A DNA stretch of 64,000 bases from an uncultured Opitutales bacterium (GTDB taxonomy: Bacteria > Verrucomicrobiota > Verrucomicrobiia > Opitutales > Intestinicryptomonadaceae), in NCBI GenBank assembly GCA_944389175.1, contig CALXLK010000001.1, forward strand, positions 62,001 to 126,000, in the 5' to 3' direction. How positions within the stretch are numbered: position 1 is the stretch's first letter; each line of letters begins with the position of its first letter. The notes under the pieces were generated by a model. It worked only from the letters and a program-made list of their open reading frames with translations. It searched no databases and was not told the DNA's origin. Both the position numbers and the translations under genes were made by a program. Positions 34,708-46,671 of this stretch are shown in pieces.

Positions 34708-37700
34708 ATGTCAGAAAGATTAAGCTTTGGAAAAATTAAGGAAGTCTTGCCGATTCCCAATCTAATAGAAAGTCAGGTGAAATCTTACGCCGATTTTCTG
34801 CAAAAAGACGTGCCGCCGTCGGAGAGGAAGATGATTGGTCTTCACGCCGTTTTTAGCGAGATATTCCCGATTGAGAGCTACGACAATAAAAACAAGCTCG
34901 AATATGTAAAGTACGAGCTTAAAGCTCCGAAGCTTTCCGAAGTGGAATGCATAAAGGAGGGCGAAACATATGCTGCCGCCCTCGATGTTACTTTTAGAAT
35001 CCGCCAGGGAGACCAAGCCCATGAAGAAACAATATACATGGGCGATATCAATTTGATGACCGAAAGCGGCAGCTTTATAGTAAACGGCGCAGAGCGCGTG
35101 GTTGTCAGCCAGCTGCACCGCAGCCCGGGCATTTGCTTCGAGGAGACAATGCACAGCTCCGACAAGATTCTTTACTCTTTCAGGCTCATTCCCGATAGGG
35201 GCACTTGGGTCGAGGTCCAGTTCGACCAAAACGACCTTCTCTATGTATACATAGACCGCCGCCGCCGCCGCAGAAAGTTCCTTATCACAACACTTCTGAG
35301 GGCTTTCGGGCACAGTTCAAACCAGCAGATAATAGACCTTTTCTACAAGGTCGAGACGTGGAAGGTATCCGACGCGCTCAAGCGCGAGGACCTCAACAAT
35401 TACGTCCTGGCGGAGGCCGTTTACAATGTGCGTTCGGCTAACAGCGTCGTTTTGCTAAAGGAGTACGAGACTCTGACAAAGCGCTCCGTAAAGGAATTTG
35501 CAGACGCGGGCATAGAGGAAATCAAGGTCATAGACACGACCGTTGACGACGGCGCCATAATCAGGGCCATAAAGAAGGATAAGACGCGCAACGAAGAAGA
35601 GGCGCTAAAGTGCATATTTATGCAGATTCGCCCGGGCGAGCCCGTCAATGCGGAAAACTCGAAGTCGCTTTTCCGCCGCACGCTGCGCGACGAGAAGCGC
35701 TACGACTTGGGCAGGGTGGGGCGCTACAAGATAAACCAGCGCCTGGGTCTGAATACGCCGCTTGATGTGAGGATTCTCACCAGCGAAGATATCGTAGAGG
35801 CTACGAAGCAGCTCTGCAAGCTCAAGAAGGGCGAAGGCACAATAGACGACATAGACAATCTAAGTTCGCGCAGAGTCCGCACCGCGGGCGAGCTCATCGC
35901 CGCCCAGTGCAGGATAGGCCTTGCAAAAACTGAAAAGAATATCCGCGAGAAATTGAGCTCGACGGAGCAGGAGGACGAAATAAAGATTTCGCATCTGGTC
36001 AACTCGAAGACGATGACTTCCCAAATAAGGGATTTCTTCGCCCGCGACCAACTTTCGCAGTTTATGGACCAGATCAACCCGCTTTCCGAACTCACCCACA
36101 AGAGGCGTCTTTCGGCCTTGGGCAAGGGCGGCTTGAGCAGGGAGCGCGCGGGATTCGAGGTGCGCGACGTCCACCCGTCGCACTACGGCAGAATTTGCCC
36201 GATTGAAACGCCTGAAGGCCCGAATATCGGCCTTATCAACTCTCTTTCCTCGTACGCGCGAATCAACGAGTTCGGCTTCATCGAAACTCCGTACAGGAAG
36301 GTCAGAAACGGCAAGGTTCTCGACAAAATTGAATACCTCTCTGCGGACGAGGAGGAAGGGAAGACCATCGCCCAGGCAAACACTGAAATTAAGGACGGCA
36401 AGCTCGTTGGCAGGGTCACTGCAAGGCGCTTCGACGAGGTCAGCGAAGTCGATCCCACGGAAGTGGACTACATGGACGTTTCGCCAAAACAGCTCGTTTC
36501 CGTGGCGGCCGGCCTAATTCCGTTCTTGGAACACGACGACGCAAACCGCGCGCTGATGGGCGCGAACATGCAGCGCCAGGGCGTTCCTCTGCTAAAGACG
36601 CAGGCGCCGTTCGTTGGCACCGGCATAGAGGGAAATGTCGCCAAGGATTCAAAGACTGTCGTTCTTTCCCTCGGCAAGGGCAAGGTGGCAAGCGTCGACG
36701 CAAAGCGCGTCATCGTGACCGCCGACGGACAAATGCCCAAGAAGGGATCCGAAAAAATCAAGACGGACAAGGCCAAGGGCATTTACGTATACGAACTTCG
36801 CAAGTTTATGCGCTCCAACAACTGCACTTGCTTTACGCAGAAGCCCGTTGTAAAGAAGGGGCAGTTCGTAGAGGAGGGAACCGTAATAGCCGACGGAGCG
36901 GCGACCGACGACGGCGAATTGGCTCTGGGCAAGAACGTGCTCGTGGCTTTCATGCCATGGAACGGATACAACTTCGAAGACGCTATTTTGCTTTCCGAAA
37001 AGCTCATTAAAAACGACGTGTTCACTTCGATACACATCGAGGATTACGAGTGCACGGCGAGGGATACGAAGCTTGGCATGGAGGAAATCACGCGCGATAT
37101 TCCCAATGTCGGCGAAGAGGCGCTTAAGAACCTCGACGCAGAGGGCGTCATAAGAGTCGGCGCGGAGGTCAAGCCCGGCGACATACTTGTCGGCAAAATT
37201 ACCCCCAAGAGCGAAACTGAGCTCGCGCCCGAAGAAAAACTTTTGAGGGCGATATTCGGCGAAAAAGCCTCCGACGTCAAGGACTCGTCTCTGACCGTTC
37301 CCTCGGGCGTCAAGGGCATCGTCATGGACGTAAAAATCAACAGAAAAGCCGAGCACGAGGCCGAAAAGCAGAATCCCAGCGACAAGCGCCGCAGAATCAG
37401 AAAAATCAACGAGAAGTACCGCAACGATACAAAGAATCTGCATGCGCAACTCACGGAGGAGCTTTCAAACATTCTCTTGGGAGAAAAAATTCCGCTCGAC
37501 GTCCGCAATTCCGAGACGGGCGAGGTGATTATTCCCCAAAACAGGAAAATTACAAAGACGCTTCTTAGGAGCCTGGCTTCCGTCCCGAACCAGATATCCA
37601 TAGAGGCTTCGCCGGTGCGCAACAAGATAATGAACATAGTCGAAAAATTTAAGGCTAAGTTCAAGGAGATAGAGGACGAGAAGGACCGCCAGCTCTACTC

Positions 37701-38502
37701 CGCCGAAAGCGGCATTTCCAGCGAGAACAACGTAATCAGGTCGGTAAAGGTATACATAGCCATAAAGCGCAAGATCCAGGTCGGCGACAAGATGGCGGGC
37801 CGCCACGGAAACAAGGGTATTGTCGCAAGAATCGTCCGCGAGGAGGATATGCCGTATCTGCCCGACGGCACTGCGGTTGAAATCTGCCTAAACCCCATGG
37901 GCGTTCCCTCTCGAATGAACGTCGGACAGGTTTTGGAGACGCACTTGGGCTGGGCCTGCAAGAAGCTCGGCATAAAGGTGGCTACCCCGATATTCGACGG
38001 CATAAGCGAGAAGAACATAAGAGAGTACCTCGTCCAGTCGGGCATGCCCGAGAGCGGCAAAGTTCGCCTAATCGACGGTTTGACCGGCGAATACTTCGAC
38101 CAGGAGGTCGTTGTCGGCTACATCTACATGATGAAGCTAAACCACCTCGTAGCCGACAAGATTCACGCCAGAGCGGTCGGCCCGTACAGCCTGATTACGC
38201 AGCAGCCTTTGGGCGGCAAAGCCCAGTACGGCGGCCAGCGTTTCGGCGAAATGGAAGTGTGGGCGCTCGAGGCTTACGGCGCGGCCTATGTGCTGCAGGA
38301 GTTGCTAACGGTGAAGTCCGACGACTTGCAGGGCAGAACGCGCATATACGAACAGCTTGTCAAGGGCGACGGTTCGCTACAGGCGGGTACGCCGCAGTCG
38401 TTTAACGTCTTGGTAAAGGAAATTCAGGCGCTGGCCCTCGATGTAAAGCTCATCGATAAGGACCATCCGGAAGTCAATCTCCTCAACAAGGAAAGCGAGT
38501 AA
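34708..38502 (+). CDS. rpoB: RNA polymerase beta subunit
   Basis: 1264 residues. Fork and rifampicin region: [20 protein letters not shown], then [20 protein letters not shown]. Catalytic-centre segments [25 protein letters not shown] and the end [13 protein letters not shown] are intact. Compared with E. coli numbering, Asp516, His526 and Ser531 are kept, but Asn518 is Ile and Pro535 is Lys. Shorter than the E. coli protein (1342). The leader carries the rplL-rpoB hairpin. rpoC follows after 21 bp. Confidence 0.99.
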   Translation: MSERLSFGKIKEVLPIPNLIESQVKSYADFLQKDVPPSERKMIGLHAVFSEIFPIESYDNKNKLEYVKYELKAPKLSEVECIKEGETYAAALDVTFRIRQGDQAHEETIYMGDINLMTESGSFIVNGAERVVVSQLHRSPGICFEETMHSSDKILYSFRLIPDRGTWVEVQFDQNDLLYVYIDRRRRRRKFLITTLLRAFGHSSNQQIIDLFYKVETWKVSDALKREDLNNYVLAEAVYNVRSANSVVLLKEYETLTKRSVKEFADAGIEEIKVIDTTVDDGAIIRAIKKDKTRNEEEALKCIFMQIRPGEPVNAENSKSLFRRTLRDEKRYDLGRVGRYKINQRLGLNTPLDVRILTSEDIVEATKQLCKLKKGEGTIDDIDNLSSRRVRTAGELIAAQCRIGLAKTEKNIREKLSSTEQEDEIKISHLVNSKTMTSQIRDFFARDQLSQFMDQINPLSELTHKRRLSALGKGGLSRERAGFEVRDVHPSHYGRICPIETPEGPNIGLINSLSSYARINEFGFIETPYRKVRNGKVLDKIEYLSADEEEGKTIAQANTEIKDGKLVGRVTARRFDEVSEVDPTEVDYMDVSPKQLVSVAAGLIPFLEHDDANRALMGANMQRQGVPLLKTQAPFVGTGIEGNVAKDSKTVVLSLGKGKVASVDAKRVIVTADGQMPKKGSEKIKTDKAKGIYVYELRKFMRSNNCTCFTQKPVVKKGQFVEEGTVIADGAATDDGELALGKNVLVAFMPWNGYNFEDAILLSEKLIKNDVFTSIHIEDYECTARDTKLGMEEITRDIPNVGEEALKNLDAEGVIRVGAEVKPGDILVGKITPKSETELAPEEKLLRAIFGEKASDVKDSSLTVPSGVKGIVMDVKINRKAEHEAEKQNPSDKRRRIRKINEKYRNDTKNLHAQLTEELSNILLGEKIPLDVRNSETGEVIIPQNRKITKTLLRSLASVPNQISIEASPVRNKIMNIVEKFKAKFKEIEDEKDRQLYSAESGISSENNVIRSVKVYIAIKRKIQVGDKMAGRHGNKGIVARIVREEDMPYLPDGTAVEICLNPMGVPSRMNVGQVLETHLGWACKKLGIKVATPIFDGISEKNIREYLVQSGMPESGKVRLIDGLTGEYFDQEVVVGYIYMMKLNHLVADKIHARAVGPYSLITQQPLGGKAQYGGQRFGEMEVWALEAYGAAYVLQELLTVKSDDLQGRTRIYEQLVKGDGSLQAGTPQSFNVLVKEIQALALDVKLIDKDHPEVNLLNKESE

Positions 38503-38523
38503 ACCAAAGGCATAGGAATTTTT

Positions 38524-41500
38524 ATGGAAGAAAATATCAATACGAACAAAGCAAGAGAAACTTTGGGCTTTGACAGCGACAAGAAGTTTGACTGCGTCTC
38601 TATTGGACTCGCCTCTCCCGAGACCATAAAACAATGGTCCCACGGCGAAGTAAAAAATCCCGAAACCATAAATTACAGGACTTTTAAGCCCGAGGTAGGC
38701 GGATTGTTCTGCCAGAAAATCTTCGGACCGGTGCGCGACTACGAATGCGCTTGCGGCAAGTACAAAAGAATAAGATTCAAGGGCACGATATGCGACCGCT
38801 GCGGAGTCGAGGTCACGACAAGCCGCGTCCGCCGCGAGCGCATGGGCCACATAGAATTGGCTGTCCCCGTCGCCCACATATGGTTCTTAAAGAGCCTTCC
38901 CAGCAGATTGGGCTTGATGCTCGACATGACGTCGAAGCAGCTTGAGGCCGTCATATATTACGAGAGGTACGTCGTTCTCGACAAGATGGACACCTCTCTT
39001 GAGAACGGCCAATTCCTGACGGAGGAGGAATACAGAAACGCCAAGGATTCCGGCATGGAATTCAACGCGAAGATGGGCGCCGAGGCAATATACGACATGT
39101 TGGCGGCCATAGATCTGAATAAGCTCGAGACGGAGCTTGTCGAGCAGATGAAAGTTACGCGCTCGAAGCAGATAAAGAACAAGCTTTCGAAGCGCTTGAA
39201 GCTGGTTCAGGGCTTCATACAGAGCAACGCCCGCCCCGAGTGGATGATTCTCACCGTCTTGCCCGTCATTCCGCCGGATTTGCGCCCCTTGGTTCCCTTG
39301 GAGGGCGGCAGGTTTGCAACCAGCGACTTGAACGATCTTTACAGGAGGGTGATCAACCGCAACAACCGCCTAAAGTCTTTGAAGGCGATGAAGACCCCCG
39401 ACGTAATCCTGCACAACGAAATGAGAATGTTGCAGGAGAGCGTCGACGCGCTCTTTGACAACGGCCGCCACGGGCGCGCAGTCACTGGCGCGGGCAACAG
39501 GGAGCTAAAGAGTATTTCGAGCATGCTTAAGGGCAAGCAGGGCCGTTTCCGCCAGAACTTGCTGGGCAAGCGCGTCGACTACTCGGGACGCTCGGTCATC
39601 GTTATCGGGCCGGATCTCAAGCTCAACCAGTGCGGTTTGCCTAAGAAAATGGCGCTGACGCTGTTTGAACCCTTCATAATCCGCCGCCTCAAGGAGCTCG
39701 GATTTGTTCACACTGTGCGCAGCGCCAGGAAGATGATTGAAAAGAAGTCGCCGGAGGTATGGGATATCCTGGAGGAGGTCACGAAGGGGCACCCGGTTAT
39801 GCTCAACCGCGCGCCGACGCTGCACAGGCTTTCGATTCAGGCTTTCGAGCCCGTTCTCATAGAGGGCGATGCAATCCGCCTACACCCGTTGGTGTGCGCG
39901 GCCTACAACGCCGACTTCGACGGCGACCAGATGGCAGTCCACGTGCCCCTTTCAATAGAGGCAATAATGGAGGCAAAACTGCTGATGCTGGCGAGCAATA
40001 ACATATTCTCGCCCTCGTCCGGCAAGCCTATTTTGACGCCTTCCCAGGACATTATTCTGGGCGTTTACTTCCTCACGTACGAGCCCAGCCTGAAGAAGGA
40101 AAAGGGCGATAGAGTTCCCCTTTTGGGTTCCCTGCGCGAAGTTTTGGGCGCGCATGCCGAGGGCATGCTGCACTGGCACGACTGGATAGACTACGCAAAC
40201 CCCGACTACGGCAAGGAAACCATACACGGCGACCCGACTAAAAAGATTATTAGGACGACTCCCGGCCGCGTGATATTCAACACCATTTGGCCCGAAAAAA
40301 TGGGATTTGTTAATAATCTTGTTTCGAAGGGCAAGCTCTCCGAGCTGATTTTGGACACGTTCAACATTTGCGGGCGCGACAGCGCGCCTGTTCTGGACAG
40401 GATGAAGGCAATCGGCTTCCGCACGGCGACGCTTGCCGGCATATCCATCGGTATCGGCGACATGAATATTCCCGCCGAGAAGAAGGGCATTATCGAGCAG
40501 GCCAGAGCCAAGATCAAGGCTGTAGAAAACGAATACAGCATGGGTACCATAACCAAGGGCGAGCGTTCCAACAAGGTTATAGACATTTGGAATGTGGCCA
40601 CGGAGGAGATTGCAAAGTACGCGTTTGAAAACCTCAAGAAGATACCCGAAAAGACGTTTGGCAGGCAGCATTTGAATCCTGTTTACGTGTTGATGGATTC
40701 GGGCGCCCGAGGCAACAAGGCGCAGGTGCGCCAGCTGTGCGGAGCGCGCGGTTTGATGGCAAAGCCCAACGGCGAGATTATCGAACGCCCGATTTTGTCC
40801 TCGTTCCGCGAAGGTTTGAGCGTTCACGAATACTTTATTTCAACGCACGGCGCGCGCAAGGGCTTGGCCGATACGGCTCTTAAGACGGCCGACGCGGGTT
40901 ACATGACCAGAAAGCTCTGCGACGTGGCGATGGACGTCATCATAGCGGAGGACGACGACAACGACCGCTCGGGCATAACGAAGCGTCCGATATACGACGG
41001 CGACGACGAAATAGTGCCGCTGAAGGACAGAATTATAGGCCGTTGCTCGAGCGAAGACATAGTCGACCCGATGGATCCGTCGAAACTGATAGTCAAGGCC
41101 GGAGACCTCATAACTGAAGAGGCGGCGGCCAGAATAGACTACGTCGGCATCACGGCGGTCAAGGTTATGAGCCCGATTACCCACTTGAGGCGCAATTCGA
41201 TTTCGGCGAGGGCCTACGGCATCGACCCGTCGACGCAGAAGCTCGTCGAGCGCGGCACGGCAGTCGGCATAATTGCGGCCCAGTCCATCGGCGAGCCCGG
41301 CACGCAGCTTACCATGAGAACCTTCCACGTCGGCGGCGTTGCCCAGGCGGTAAAGGCCCCTGAAATCAAGGTGAAGCATTCCGGCAGAATACGCTACGAG
41401 GGGCTCAGGAGCGTGCAGCTGACGTATCAGGACCCGGCGACGGGCAAGCCCGCGACGACGAACGTCGTCCTAAACAAGACCGGCGTAATAAGGCTTCTCG

Positions 41501-42708
41501 ACGACGACAACAAGGAGCTTGAGAACTTTAAGATAGTCCAGGGTGCAATGGTTTCGGTCAATGACGGCGACACGGTCAAGGCCGGTCAGTTGATAGCCCG
41601 CTGGGACCCGCACAGCGTTCCGATCCTCTCCGACAAGGAGGGCGTGGTCAAGTACGTCGACATGATAGACGGCATTACTTTCCGCGAAGATTTCGACGCT
41701 GCGACAGGTCGAAGCACGATAGTCATAACCGACCACAAGGAGGACCTCGACCCCAGAATCGAAGTTTGGAGCGCCGACGTCAAAGATCATCCGATAGGCA
41801 TTTTCAAGATTCCCACGGGCGCCCAGGTGAGCGTCGAGAACGGGCAGAAGATAGTCTCGGGTATGGTCATAGCCAAGACGCCCCGTTCGGCGGCAAAGAC
41901 GCAGGACATCACAGGCGGTCTGCCGCGCGTCGCAGAGCTCTTTGAGGCGCGCCGCCCCAAGGACGCGGCGGAGCTGGCCAGAGTCGCCGGAATCGTTCAC
42001 GAGGGCAAGACAATCCGCAAAAAGAAGTGCATAGAGATAAGGAACGAGAAGGGCGATGTGCTCGACAAGTACCAGATACCTATGACAAAGCGCATTGTCG
42101 TCCAGGACGGCGAACCCGTCGAGGTCGGCCAGCCGTTGACCGACGGCGGTCTCGATCCGAAGGAGATTTTGGAGATAAAGGGCAAGGAGGCCGTTCAGGA
42201 ACACATTCTTTGCGAAATCCAGAAGGTTTATCGCTCGCAGGGCGTTACAATTAACGACAAGCACATTGAGGTCATAATATCCAGAATGTTGCGCAAGGTC
42301 AAGGTCGTCGATACGGGAGACTCGGATTACTTCTGGGGCGAGCAGGTCGACGGCTGGGAATTTGAGCAGAATAACAAGAGAATCGAGGAGGCGGGCGGCA
42401 ATCCGGCCAAGTGCGAGCCGATTTTGCTTGGCATAACGAAGGCCTCCCTCGAGACTGAAAGCTTCATAAGCGCGGCGTCGTTCCAGGAGACGACCAAAGT
42501 TCTCACCGAGGCGGCGACGCTGGGCAAGGTCGACAACCTCGAGGGCTTCAAGGAGAACGTCATTATGGGCAACCTCATTCCCGCGGGTACCGGATTGGCA
42601 GCTTACAGGCGCCTGAAGGTCGTCGAGACGGCGCCGGAGATAGATCCGGAGCCCGATTTTGCGGAAATGTCGCAGCAGGCGCAGACCTCAGACCAGACTC
42701 AGATATAA
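38524..42708 (+). CDS. rpoC: RNA polymerase beta' subunit, lacking the second zinc site
   Basis: 1394 residues. The N-terminal zinc ribbon [20 protein letters not shown] is intact, and the catalytic Mg site is [13 protein letters not shown]. The bridge-helix/trigger-loop regions ([15 protein letters not shown] and [14 protein letters not shown]) are normal. The second zinc site, made in E. coli by Cys814 and CxxxxxxCxxC (888-898), is absent: EDDC is EDDD (about 40948-40960) and the CYG-containing loop reads [11 protein letters not shown] (41197-41229). GGA-type ribosome site. Ends with a short acidic/Gln-rich tail. Confidence 0.98.
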   Translation: MEENINTNKARETLGFDSDKKFDCVSIGLASPETIKQWSHGEVKNPETINYRTFKPEVGGLFCQKIFGPVRDYECACGKYKRIRFKGTICDRCGVEVTTSRVRRERMGHIELAVPVAHIWFLKSLPSRLGLMLDMTSKQLEAVIYYERYVVLDKMDTSLENGQFLTEEEYRNAKDSGMEFNAKMGAEAIYDMLAAIDLNKLETELVEQMKVTRSKQIKNKLSKRLKLVQGFIQSNARPEWMILTVLPVIPPDLRPLVPLEGGRFATSDLNDLYRRVINRNNRLKSLKAMKTPDVILHNEMRMLQESVDALFDNGRHGRAVTGAGNRELKSISSMLKGKQGRFRQNLLGKRVDYSGRSVIVIGPDLKLNQCGLPKKMALTLFEPFIIRRLKELGFVHTVRSARKMIEKKSPEVWDILEEVTKGHPVMLNRAPTLHRLSIQAFEPVLIEGDAIRLHPLVCAAYNADFDGDQMAVHVPLSIEAIMEAKLLMLASNNIFSPSSGKPILTPSQDIILGVYFLTYEPSLKKEKGDRVPLLGSLREVLGAHAEGMLHWHDWIDYANPDYGKETIHGDPTKKIIRTTPGRVIFNTIWPEKMGFVNNLVSKGKLSELILDTFNICGRDSAPVLDRMKAIGFRTATLAGISIGIGDMNIPAEKKGIIEQARAKIKAVENEYSMGTITKGERSNKVIDIWNVATEEIAKYAFENLKKIPEKTFGRQHLNPVYVLMDSGARGNKAQVRQLCGARGLMAKPNGEIIERPILSSFREGLSVHEYFISTHGARKGLADTALKTADAGYMTRKLCDVAMDVIIAEDDDNDRSGITKRPIYDGDDEIVPLKDRIIGRCSSEDIVDPMDPSKLIVKAGDLITEEAAARIDYVGITAVKVMSPITHLRRNSISARAYGIDPSTQKLVERGTAVGIIAAQSIGEPGTQLTMRTFHVGGVAQAVKAPEIKVKHSGRIRYEGLRSVQLTYQDPATGKPATTNVVLNKTGVIRLLDDDNKELENFKIVQGAMVSVNDGDTVKAGQLIARWDPHSVPILSDKEGVVKYVDMIDGITFREDFDAATGRSTIVITDHKEDLDPRIEVWSADVKDHPIGIFKIPTGAQVSVENGQKIVSGMVIAKTPRSAAKTQDITGGLPRVAELFEARRPKDAAELARVAGIVHEGKTIRKKKCIEIRNEKGDVLDKYQIPMTKRIVVQDGEPVEVGQPLTDGGLDPKEILEIKGKEAVQEHILCEIQKVYRSQGVTINDKHIEVIISRMLRKVKVVDTGDSDYFWGEQVDGWEFEQNNKRIEEAGGNPAKCEPILLGITKASLETESFISAASFQETTKVLTEAATLGKVDNLEGFKENVIMGNLIPAGTGLAAYRRLKVVETAPEIDPEPDFAEMSQQAQTSDQTQI

Positions 42709-42716
42709 TTTGAGGC

Positions 42717-42752
42717 GCCGCCCGTGGAATTGAATATTTTCGACAGGGCGGC
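42717..42752 (+). promoter_or_regulatory. Hairpin between rpoC and rpsL
   Basis: GCCGCCC (42717-42723) pairs with GGGCGGC (42746-42752) across a 22-base loop in the 194-bp rpoC-rpsL gap. No T run, so processing or partial attenuation is more likely than full termination. Confidence 0.4.
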
Positions 42753-42902
42753 GTCCGCATTTAAACAGTGGGGAGGTCTCTGAGTCTTCGCTTTTGCGAG
42801 AGTCCTCAGTGCTCGAATCCAAAAAAAATTTACAAAAAAACTTGCCAAAGGGCAAAGATAGAATAAATTCCACCATTTCTTTATTACTAAAAACAAATAG
42901 AT

Positions 42903-43283
42903 ATGCCTACAATAAATCAATTAGTTCGCAAGCCCAGGAGCCTCATAAAGTCAGTAACGAAGGCTCCTGCGCTAAAGTCAGCTCCGTTCCGTCGCGGCGT
43001 GTGCGTTCAGGTTATGACCAGAACGCCTAAGAAGCCTAACTCGGCCATACGTAAGGTTGCAAAAGTGCGCCTGACCTCCGGCTACGAAGTTATCGCCTAC
43101 ATTCCCGACGAAGGACATTCATTGCAAGAGCACAGTGTTGTTCTGGTCAGAGGCGGTCGTGTAAAAGACTTGCCCGGTGTCCGTTACCACATTGTCCGCG
43201 GTTCTCTCGACTGCATGGGCGTTGAAAAGCGCCGTCGCAGCCGCTCGAAGTACGGGGTAAAGCGTCCCAAGGAAAAGAAATAA
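42903..43283 (+). CDS. rpsL: Small-subunit ribosomal protein S12
   Basis: 126 residues; decoding-centre loops [18 protein letters not shown] and [17 protein letters not shown] are conserved, with lysines at the streptomycin-sensitive positions. Upstream is A-rich (AAAAACAAATAG) without Shine-Dalgarno. Opens the str-like set rpsL-rpsG-fusA-rpsJ. Confidence 0.98.
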   Translation: MPTINQLVRKPRSLIKSVTKAPALKSAPFRRGVCVQVMTRTPKKPNSAIRKVAKVRLTSGYEVIAYIPDEGHSLQEHSVVLVRGGRVKDLPGVRYHIVRGSLDCMGVEKRRRSRSKYGVKRPKEKK

Positions 43284-43309
43284 CATTTAAAGATAGGAAA
43301 AAATAGAAT

Positions 43310-43783
43310 ATGTCACGCAGACACAGAGCTGAAAAAAGAGAACGCATTCCCGATTCTCGCTACAAGAGCACACTCGTCAGCCATCTCATAAACATGGTGA
43401 TGAAGGACGGAAAAAAGACGGTTGCAGAGCGCATCGTTTACGGAGCATTGGAGGCCGTTAGCGAAAAGCTCGAAAAGGGCAATCCGGTTGATTTATTGTT
43501 AGGCGCATTGGAAAATGTCCGTCCGAAGCTCGAGGTAAAGAGCCGCCGCGTAGGCGGAGCGACGTATCAGGTCCCGGTGGAAGTGTCGTTCGACCGCCAG
43601 CAGACACTGGCGTTCCGTTGGCTGATAGAGGCGGCCAACAACCGCAAGGGAATGCCGATGGACAAGGCTTTGGCCAACGAATTGGTCGACGCATACAACA
43701 ACACCGGCACATGCGTAAAGAAGCGCGAGGACGTACACAAGATGGCGCAGTCCAACAGGGCGTTTGCGCACTTGCGCTGGTGA
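43310..43783 (+). CDS. rpsG: Small-subunit ribosomal protein S7
   Basis: 157 residues; S7 organises the 30S head. DSRYKSTLVSHLINMVMKDGKK and RRVGGATYQVPVEV are diagnostic. AGGA precedes the start at a long spacing. 26 bp after rpsL. Confidence 0.98.
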   Translation: MSRRHRAEKRERIPDSRYKSTLVSHLINMVMKDGKKTVAERIVYGALEAVSEKLEKGNPVDLLLGALENVRPKLEVKSRRVGGATYQVPVEVSFDRQQTLAFRWLIEAANNRKGMPMDKALANELVDAYNNTGTCVKKREDVHKMAQSNRAFAHLRW

Positions 43784-43823
43784 TTGACGGGGCACGAAAA
43801 CCAAGGAAGAAAGTTACTTTAAA

Positions 43824-45977
43824 ATGGCAACCTTATCCGCAAAAAATTCGCCCAACAGGCAGACACCTTTGGAATACACCAGAAACATCGGTATTTCCGC
43901 GCACATCGACGCCGGAAAGACGACGTGCTCGGAGCGTATTCTATTTTACAGCGGCGTAGTTCACAAGATCGGCGAAGTTCACGAAGGCACTGCTGTGACC
44001 GACTGGATGGAACAGGAGCGCGAGCGCGGCATAACGATTACCTCGTCGGCAATTTCCTGCCACTGGAAGACGCAGGAAGGCCCCTTCAAGGGAATTAACC
44101 ATCAGATAAACCTTATCGACACACCCGGACACGTCGACTTCACCGCCGAAGTCGAGCGTTCGCTGAGAGTTCTCGACGGCGCCATAGCTGTTTTCTGCGC
44201 CGTCGCCGGTGTGCAGCCCCAGTCGGAGACTGTGTGGCGCCAGATGAACAAGTACAGCGTTCCGCGCATTGCTTTCATAAACAAGATGGACAGAACCGGC
44301 GCCGATTTTTACGGTGCGGTAAACGACATCAAGACAAAGCTCAACGGCAATCCGCATCCGCTGTTCCTGCCCATTGGTGCCGAGGACAAATTCATAGGCC
44401 TGATAGACCTGGTGACGATGAAGGCCCACTACTACGATGAAAACGACCCGCAGGGCGTCAAGTACAACACCGTAGATATCCCGGCCGAGTACAAGGAAAA
44501 GGCCGAGCAGTACAGGGCCGAGCTCATTGAGGCCATTGCCGACTTTGACGACAACATCATGGAGCGTTTCCTCGAAGGAGAGACAAACTTCACCGAGGAC
44601 GAGTTGCGCACGGGCATCCGCAAGGCTACTCTTTCGCGCGAGTTTGTCGGTGTTGTTCCCGGTTCGGCATTCAAGAATAAGGGCGTTCAGATGCTTTTGG
44701 ACGCCGTTGTAGACTACCTGCCCAGCCCGTTGGACGTTCCGCCGATCAAGGCGTACGCCGACAGCGACGAAGAGACGCCTTCGCTGGAAATAGTTCCCGA
44801 CGATTTTGCTCCGCCGACCATACTGGCGTTCAAGCTTTGGAGCGACCCGTTTGTTGGCAAGCTCGTATTTATTCGCGTTTACAGCGGCTGCGTCAAGAAG
44901 GGCATGACCGTTTACAATCCGCGCACTCGCAAAACCGAAAGAATTTCCCGTTTGTTGGTCATAAAAGCCGACAAGAGGGAGGATATTGAAGAGGCGTATT
45001 CCGGCTCTATATGCGCCATAATCGGCGCCAAAGATATAGCCACCGGCGACACGCTTTGCGACAGGGACCATGAGTTGCGTCTCGAGCCGCCGACCTTCCC
45101 GGAGCCGGTTATAGCAATGAGCATAGAGCCCAAGAGCAAGGCCGACCAGGAAAAGCTTTCCATAGCGCTGCAGCGCTTGGCCGAGGAAGACCCGACGTTT
45201 GTCGTCACGACGAACCAGGAGACCGGGCAGACGCTTATCGCGGGCATGGGCGAATTGCATTTGGACATCATTCGCGACCGACTCTTCAGGGAATTCAAGG
45301 TTGAGGCCGATTCTGGCAAGCCGGAGATTGCCTACAGGGAGACGATCACTAAGAAGGCCCACGGCGTGGGCAAGTTTATTCGCCAGTCGGGCGGCCGCGG
45401 CCAGTACGGCCATGCGGAAATCGACATCGAACCCTTGGAAAAGGGCAAGCATTACGAGTTCCTCAACGAAATTGTCGGCGGCGTAATCCCGAAGGAGTAC
45501 ATAAAGCCGACGGAAGACGGCATCAAGGAAGCCATGATAAACGGCGTTGTGGCCGGATATCCGGTTGTGGACGTCAAGGTGCACTTGGTCTTTGGTTCGT
45601 TCCACGAAGTCGACTCGTCTGAAATGGCGTTTAAGATGGCCGGTATTTTTGCGTTCAAGGACGCCATGAAGAATGCGGCGCCGATTTTGCTCGAGCCCAT
45701 CATGAAAGTGGAGGTGACCACGCCCACCGAATATCAGGGCGACGTCATGGGCGATATCAATCGCCGTCGCGGACAAGTTCAGGGTATGGAAACCAAGGGC
45801 AACGACACCATCATCAAGGCGAACGTTCCGTTGGAGACCATGTTCGGCTACGCTACCGACATTCGCTCGCTTTCCAGCGGCCGCGCATCCTATTCGATGG
45901 AGCCCAGCCACTTTGAGCAGGTGCCTGCGGCGGTGCTCAAGAAGGTTCAGGAAGGCGCACAGAAACCACAGCGTTAA
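43824..45977 (+). CDS. fusA: Elongation factor G
   Basis: 717-residue translocase GTPase. G1 is [13 protein letters not shown], switch [20 protein letters not shown]4 [10 protein letters not shown]. Domain IV ([10 protein letters not shown]) and V ([21 protein letters not shown]) are complete. Cys in the P-loop (TTCSER) instead of Thr is common in bacterial EF-G. Followed 19 bp later by rpsJ; tuf is not in this set. Confidence 0.98.
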   Translation: MATLSAKNSPNRQTPLEYTRNIGISAHIDAGKTTCSERILFYSGVVHKIGEVHEGTAVTDWMEQERERGITITSSAISCHWKTQEGPFKGINHQINLIDTPGHVDFTAEVERSLRVLDGAIAVFCAVAGVQPQSETVWRQMNKYSVPRIAFINKMDRTGADFYGAVNDIKTKLNGNPHPLFLPIGAEDKFIGLIDLVTMKAHYYDENDPQGVKYNTVDIPAEYKEKAEQYRAELIEAIADFDDNIMERFLEGETNFTEDELRTGIRKATLSREFVGVVPGSAFKNKGVQMLLDAVVDYLPSPLDVPPIKAYADSDEETPSLEIVPDDFAPPTILAFKLWSDPFVGKLVFIRVYSGCVKKGMTVYNPRTRKTERISRLLVIKADKREDIEEAYSGSICAIIGAKDIATGDTLCDRDHELRLEPPTFPEPVIAMSIEPKSKADQEKLSIALQRLAEEDPTFVVTTNQETGQTLIAGMGELHLDIIRDRLFREFKVEADSGKPEIAYRETITKKAHGVGKFIRQSGGRGQYGHAEIDIEPLEKGKHYEFLNEIVGGVIPKEYIKPTEDGIKEAMINGVVAGYPVVDVKVHLVFGSFHEVDSSEMAFKMAGIFAFKDAMKNAAPILLEPIMKVEVTTPTEYQGDVMGDINRRRGQVQGMETKGNDTIIKANVPLETMFGYATDIRSLSSGRASYSMEPSHFEQVPAAVLKKVQEGAQKPQR

Positions 45978-45996
45978 TTTTAAAAGAAGAAGAAAT

Positions 45997-46305
45997 ATGG
46001 CAAGTCAGAGAATAAGAATTAAGCTCAAGGGCTACGATTTTCGCACGATAGACCAGAGTGCCGGCGAAATCGTCGAAACGGCAAAGAGGACCGGCGCGAG
46101 AGTTTCGGGCCCGGTACCGCTGCCGACCAAAATTGAGAAGTATTCGGTGAACCGTTCGGTGCATGTCGACAAGAAGAGCATGGAGCAATTCGAGCTGCGC
46201 ACTCATAAGCGCCTCATCGATATTGTCAACCCCACGCCCAGCACGGTCGACGAGCTTAAAAAGCTCAATCTTCCCAGCGGCGTCGACATTACCATAAACG
46301 TATAG
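45997..46305 (+). CDS. rpsJ: Small-subunit ribosomal protein S10
   Basis: 102 residues, [18 protein letters not shown] to [11 protein letters not shown]; also the NusE antitermination factor. The frame extends into fusA, but the family start is ATG 45997, after GAAGAAG. It is attached to the str-like set and separated by a promoter gap from rplC, as in chlamydiae. Confidence 0.97.
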   Translation: MASQRIRIKLKGYDFRTIDQSAGEIVETAKRTGARVSGPVPLPTKIEKYSVNRSVHVDKKSMEQFELRTHKRLIDIVNPTPSTVDELKKLNLPSGVDITINV

Positions 46306-46320
46306 TCGATTCCGTCGCGC

Positions 46321-46379
46321 CCGCTCCAATCGGGGCGGTTTGGCGCGCGTTTCCGGTTCGGGGTCGCTCGGGCCTTTTT
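46321..46379 (+). terminator. Probable terminator after rpsJ
   Basis: CCGCTCC/GGGGCGG hairpin (46321-46338) and a second weaker stem GGTTCGG/TCGGGCC (46355-46374, three G-T pairs) followed by TTTTT. This would separate rpsL-rpsJ from the rplC promoter. Confidence 0.5.
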
Positions 46380-46671
46380 GACATTTTTATACAAAAATCG
46401 GCGTAAATTTTTTGAAGCATCCGCTCGGAATAAATAATTCCATGAATGAGCGGAGAACCGAAAAGTTTACGCGATATTTGTCGAAAAATTTTTGCAAAAG
46501 ATAAAAAAAAAGTTGACAGGGGAATCCGATGTGGCAACATAGGAACCTTTACAACTATTTTTATACATAAAAACCGCTAAAGCAGGTTCTCAAGGAGAGT
46601 TTGATTAGTGATTGATTTTGAGCCGGTTGGCTTGATAAATCGCAGCGAATTTTCCACCTGCCGCTTAGAAA
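46380..46671 (+). promoter_or_regulatory. Promoter and long leader of the rplC (S10-type) operon
   Basis: A perfect TTGACA (46513-46518) preceded by an A8 run; the -10 is weak (CAACAT at 16 bases or AACATA at 17). A leader of about 125 bases follows before rplC, long enough for an autoregulatory structure, which I could not draw with confidence. Confidence 0.5.

Noticed and set aside
43941..45911. Very long minus-strand frame opposite fusA
   Set aside because: Antisense shadow caused by codon bias; no motifs. The same applies to long minus-strand frames opposite tuf, rpoB, rpoC, rpoA and guaA.
46596..46605. AGAGTTTGAT, identical to the start of 16S rRNA, in the rplC leader
   Set aside because: Only 10 bases match and the next bases diverge; a chance match of this length is reasonably likely in 64 kb, and no rRNA follows.
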